The notes beneath the pieces were generated by a model, which made no database searches, was not told the DNA's origin, and worked only from the letters and a program-made list of their open reading frames with translations. A stretch of 64,000 nt of DNA from an uncultured Amylibacter sp. (GTDB lineage Bacteria > Pseudomonadota > Alphaproteobacteria > Rhodobacterales > Rhodobacteraceae): contig CANMGS010000001.1 of NCBI GenBank assembly GCA_947497475.1, forward strand, positions 1,261,747 to 1,325,746, given 5' to 3'. This document shows positions 62,624-64,000 of this stretch, in pieces. The translations under genes and the position numbers were made by a program. Numbering within the stretch: the stretch's first letter is position 1; the number at the start of each line of letters is the position of its first letter.

Positions 62624-64000
62624 CTATTCAATGACGACTTCGATTAAGGCGGGACCTTTTGATAAGTCTGCTGTTCGTAATGCTTCTTTAAATGATCCAT
62701 CGTCCAATCTGCTGGATTGGAATGGAATATTGCATGATGCGGCAACAAGCTTAAAATCAGGCGCGTTTGGGTCGCAACCGACTACTGTAACACCTGCGTC
62801 TATCATTGACGTTTCGATTTCACGGTAACCATTGTTGTTCCATATTATAAACAAAATGGGTAATTTCTCATCTGCAGCGGTCATCAATTCTGGTAGTGTG
62901 AATTGGGCACCACCATCACCTGTAATACAAATGACTTGATCATCAGGAGCTGCCACAGAAGCCCCAATTGCTGCAGGAATACCATAGCCAAGTGCACCAT
63001 ATCCAGTTGCCGCATTAAACCATCCACCAGCACGATCATGTTCATAGAATAAGTTTCCAGCATAAATTGGCTGAGTTGAATCACCTATACAAATCGAATG
63101 TGGATATGTATCACGTATAGTTTCCAGGAAATGGACTTGTTTTTTCATTTCCTGACTTAGTTCATTGTATGCGTTATCTCTCGTTGTCTTTGCACGCGCT
63201 GGGCCGTTTGTGTTTAGCCGAATAGTGGAAAGAGCATCACATAATTGCGGTAAAATTTCTTCTACACGTCCACATAACGAAACGGTTGCAGGATAGCGAT
63301 CCAATTGCTCTGGGCTGATATCGATACGAATGAAATTCGACATTTTTGGGAAGCCGCCATTTTGGTACATGTCAAAATCAGTTGGTCCAACTTCTGTTCC
63401 CAATCCCAAAACAACATCAGCTTCTTTAATCAAATTACGTACCGCATCCAAGCTGGGGCTGGCAGGAACAGATAAAGGATGACCATACATCAACCCGCGC
63501 GCATTTGTGGATTGTATGACTGGAGCGTCTAAACATTCAGCAATATTGAGAACCAAATCATTGGAATTTTTTGCGCCGCCGCCGACGATAATCACATGAT
63601 TTGTTGCATTCGTTAATAATGAAATTGCTGCGCTCAAATCATTCGTGTTCTTCGTTATTGGATTTGTTTGGCCTTTGATATCCAACATATAAGGGCACGC
63701 CATAACATCAAGCGGTACTTCAATGTGAACAGGTCCAGCACGCGTAGTTCCCAATGTTTCGTATGCGTTTTTTACCACAGGAATTAAATCCGATGCCTGT
63801 GTGATTTGTGTGGAAGATAAAGCAACTGTTTTAGCCATTCCTAATTGATCTGGAAGCTCATGTAAGTGACCAAGTCCGCGGCCTAAGCTATCGGTCTTGT
63901 TTACGCTGGATATGACTAATATAGGTACGCTATCTGCACGTGCTTGTGCCATCGGTGTAATCATGTTTGTAAGGCCGGGGCCTGTTATAACAAAAACGAC
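62624..64000 (-). CDS. Thiamine-diphosphate-dependent decarboxylase, AruI-like, N-terminus cut
   Basis: The 459 visible codons run to the window's right edge and continue beyond it: the bases after 63964 still encode VVFVITGPGLTN, so the start lies outside. The C-terminal part has a ThDP-binding region (GDGGAQFTLPELMTAADEKLP, WNNNGYREIE) as in acetolactate-synthase-like enzymes, and GRGLGHLHELPDQ near the N-terminus recalls 5-guanidino-2-oxopentanoate decarboxylase (AruI) of the arginine transaminase route. AruI versus another ThDP enzyme is my inference, strengthened by the DDAH gene next to it. Confidence 0.72.
   Translation of the reverse strand, partial: VVFVITGPGLTNMITPMAQARADSVPILVISSVNKTDSLGRGLGHLHELPDQLGMAKTVALSSTQITQASDLIPVVKNAYETLGTTRAGPVHIEVPLDVMACPYMLDIKGQTNPITKNTNDLSAAISLLTNATNHVIIVGGGAKNSNDLVLNIAECLDAPVIQSTNARGLMYGHPLSVPASPSLDAVRNLIKEADVVLGLGTEVGPTDFDMYQNGGFPKMSNFIRIDISPEQLDRYPATVSLCGRVEEILPQLCDALSTIRLNTNGPARAKTTRDNAYNELSQEMKKQVHFLETIRDTYPHSICIGDSTQPIYAGNLFYEHDRAGGWFNAATGYGALGYGIPAAIGASVAAPDDQVICITGDGGAQFTLPELMTAADEKLPILFIIWNNNGYREIETSMIDAGVTVVGCDPNAPDFKLVAASCNIPFQSSRLDDGSFKEALRTADLSKGPALIEVVIE

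Noticed and set aside
1-64000. CRISPR array, prophage or complete insertion sequence
   Set aside because: I saw no regularly spaced direct repeats, phage structural genes, integrase or transposase reading frames anywhere in the window.

Overview
The window looks like chromosome from a low-GC member of the Rhodobacteraceae (roseobacter lineage, Alphaproteobacteria). Support comes from the gene order SDR, twin-transmembrane small protein, cob(I)alamin adenosyltransferase, etfB, etfA, from an alphaproteobacterial EF-Tu followed by tRNA-Trp, and from many OpuA-type, TAXI-TRAP and BKACE-type genes. The genus cannot be fixed from sequence alone.

Layout. (1) 1-9.9 kb is mostly core: the etfBA end of an electron-transfer operon, cobalamin adenosyltransferase, a small membrane protein, an SDR, parC, two tandem cytochrome P450 paralogues, then tuf and tRNA-Trp. 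(2) 10-16.9 kb is a scarred region. The secE-nusG genes that usually follow tuf/tRNA-Trp are absent. Instead there is an orphan phnC, a 38-codon phnD stump fused to the tail of a histidine kinase gene, a GC-rich stretch without a recognisable gene, an unknown protein, a YheO/DauR-like regulator with an aminotransferase and a broken ornithine cyclodeaminase, and a LysR regulator. A roughly 100 bp repeat occurs at 10.1 kb (+), 11.9 kb (-) and 30.6 kb (+). (3) 17-24 kb is a type I secretion locus: a 1237-residue repeat/RTX/CHRD protein followed by its ABC exporter and membrane fusion protein. (4) 24.5-30.5 kb is a cell-surface carbohydrate block: a glycoamylase-like protein, a ChbG/YdjC deacetylase, and a GtrB-, YfhO- and GtrA-like trio.

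(5) 30.7-64 kb is dominated by uptake and catabolism of small nitrogenous compounds. A LacI regulator with two perfect operator copies controls a DUF1989-GcvT fusion enzyme and a glycine-betaine-type ABC transporter (operon 1). An RND efflux pair follows. A GntR regulator, with its own palindrome, faces a paralogous ABC transporter joined to a GYD protein, an amidohydrolase and a CobW-type metallochaperone (operon 2). Next come an iron-type alcohol dehydrogenase, a class III aminotransferase with a BKACE enzyme, and an RpiR regulator. A FixL/FixJ-like pair then faces a TAXI-TRAP transporter with a universal stress protein. The window ends in a dimethylarginine dimethylaminohydrolase and a thiamine-diphosphate decarboxylase resembling the 2-ketoarginine enzyme AruI, cut by the window edge.

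The most promising candidate for something little described is the DUF1989-GcvT fusion with its transporter, read together with the nearby DDAH/AruI-like pair. These point to methylated amine or guanidino compounds as substrates, but that substrate class is inference.
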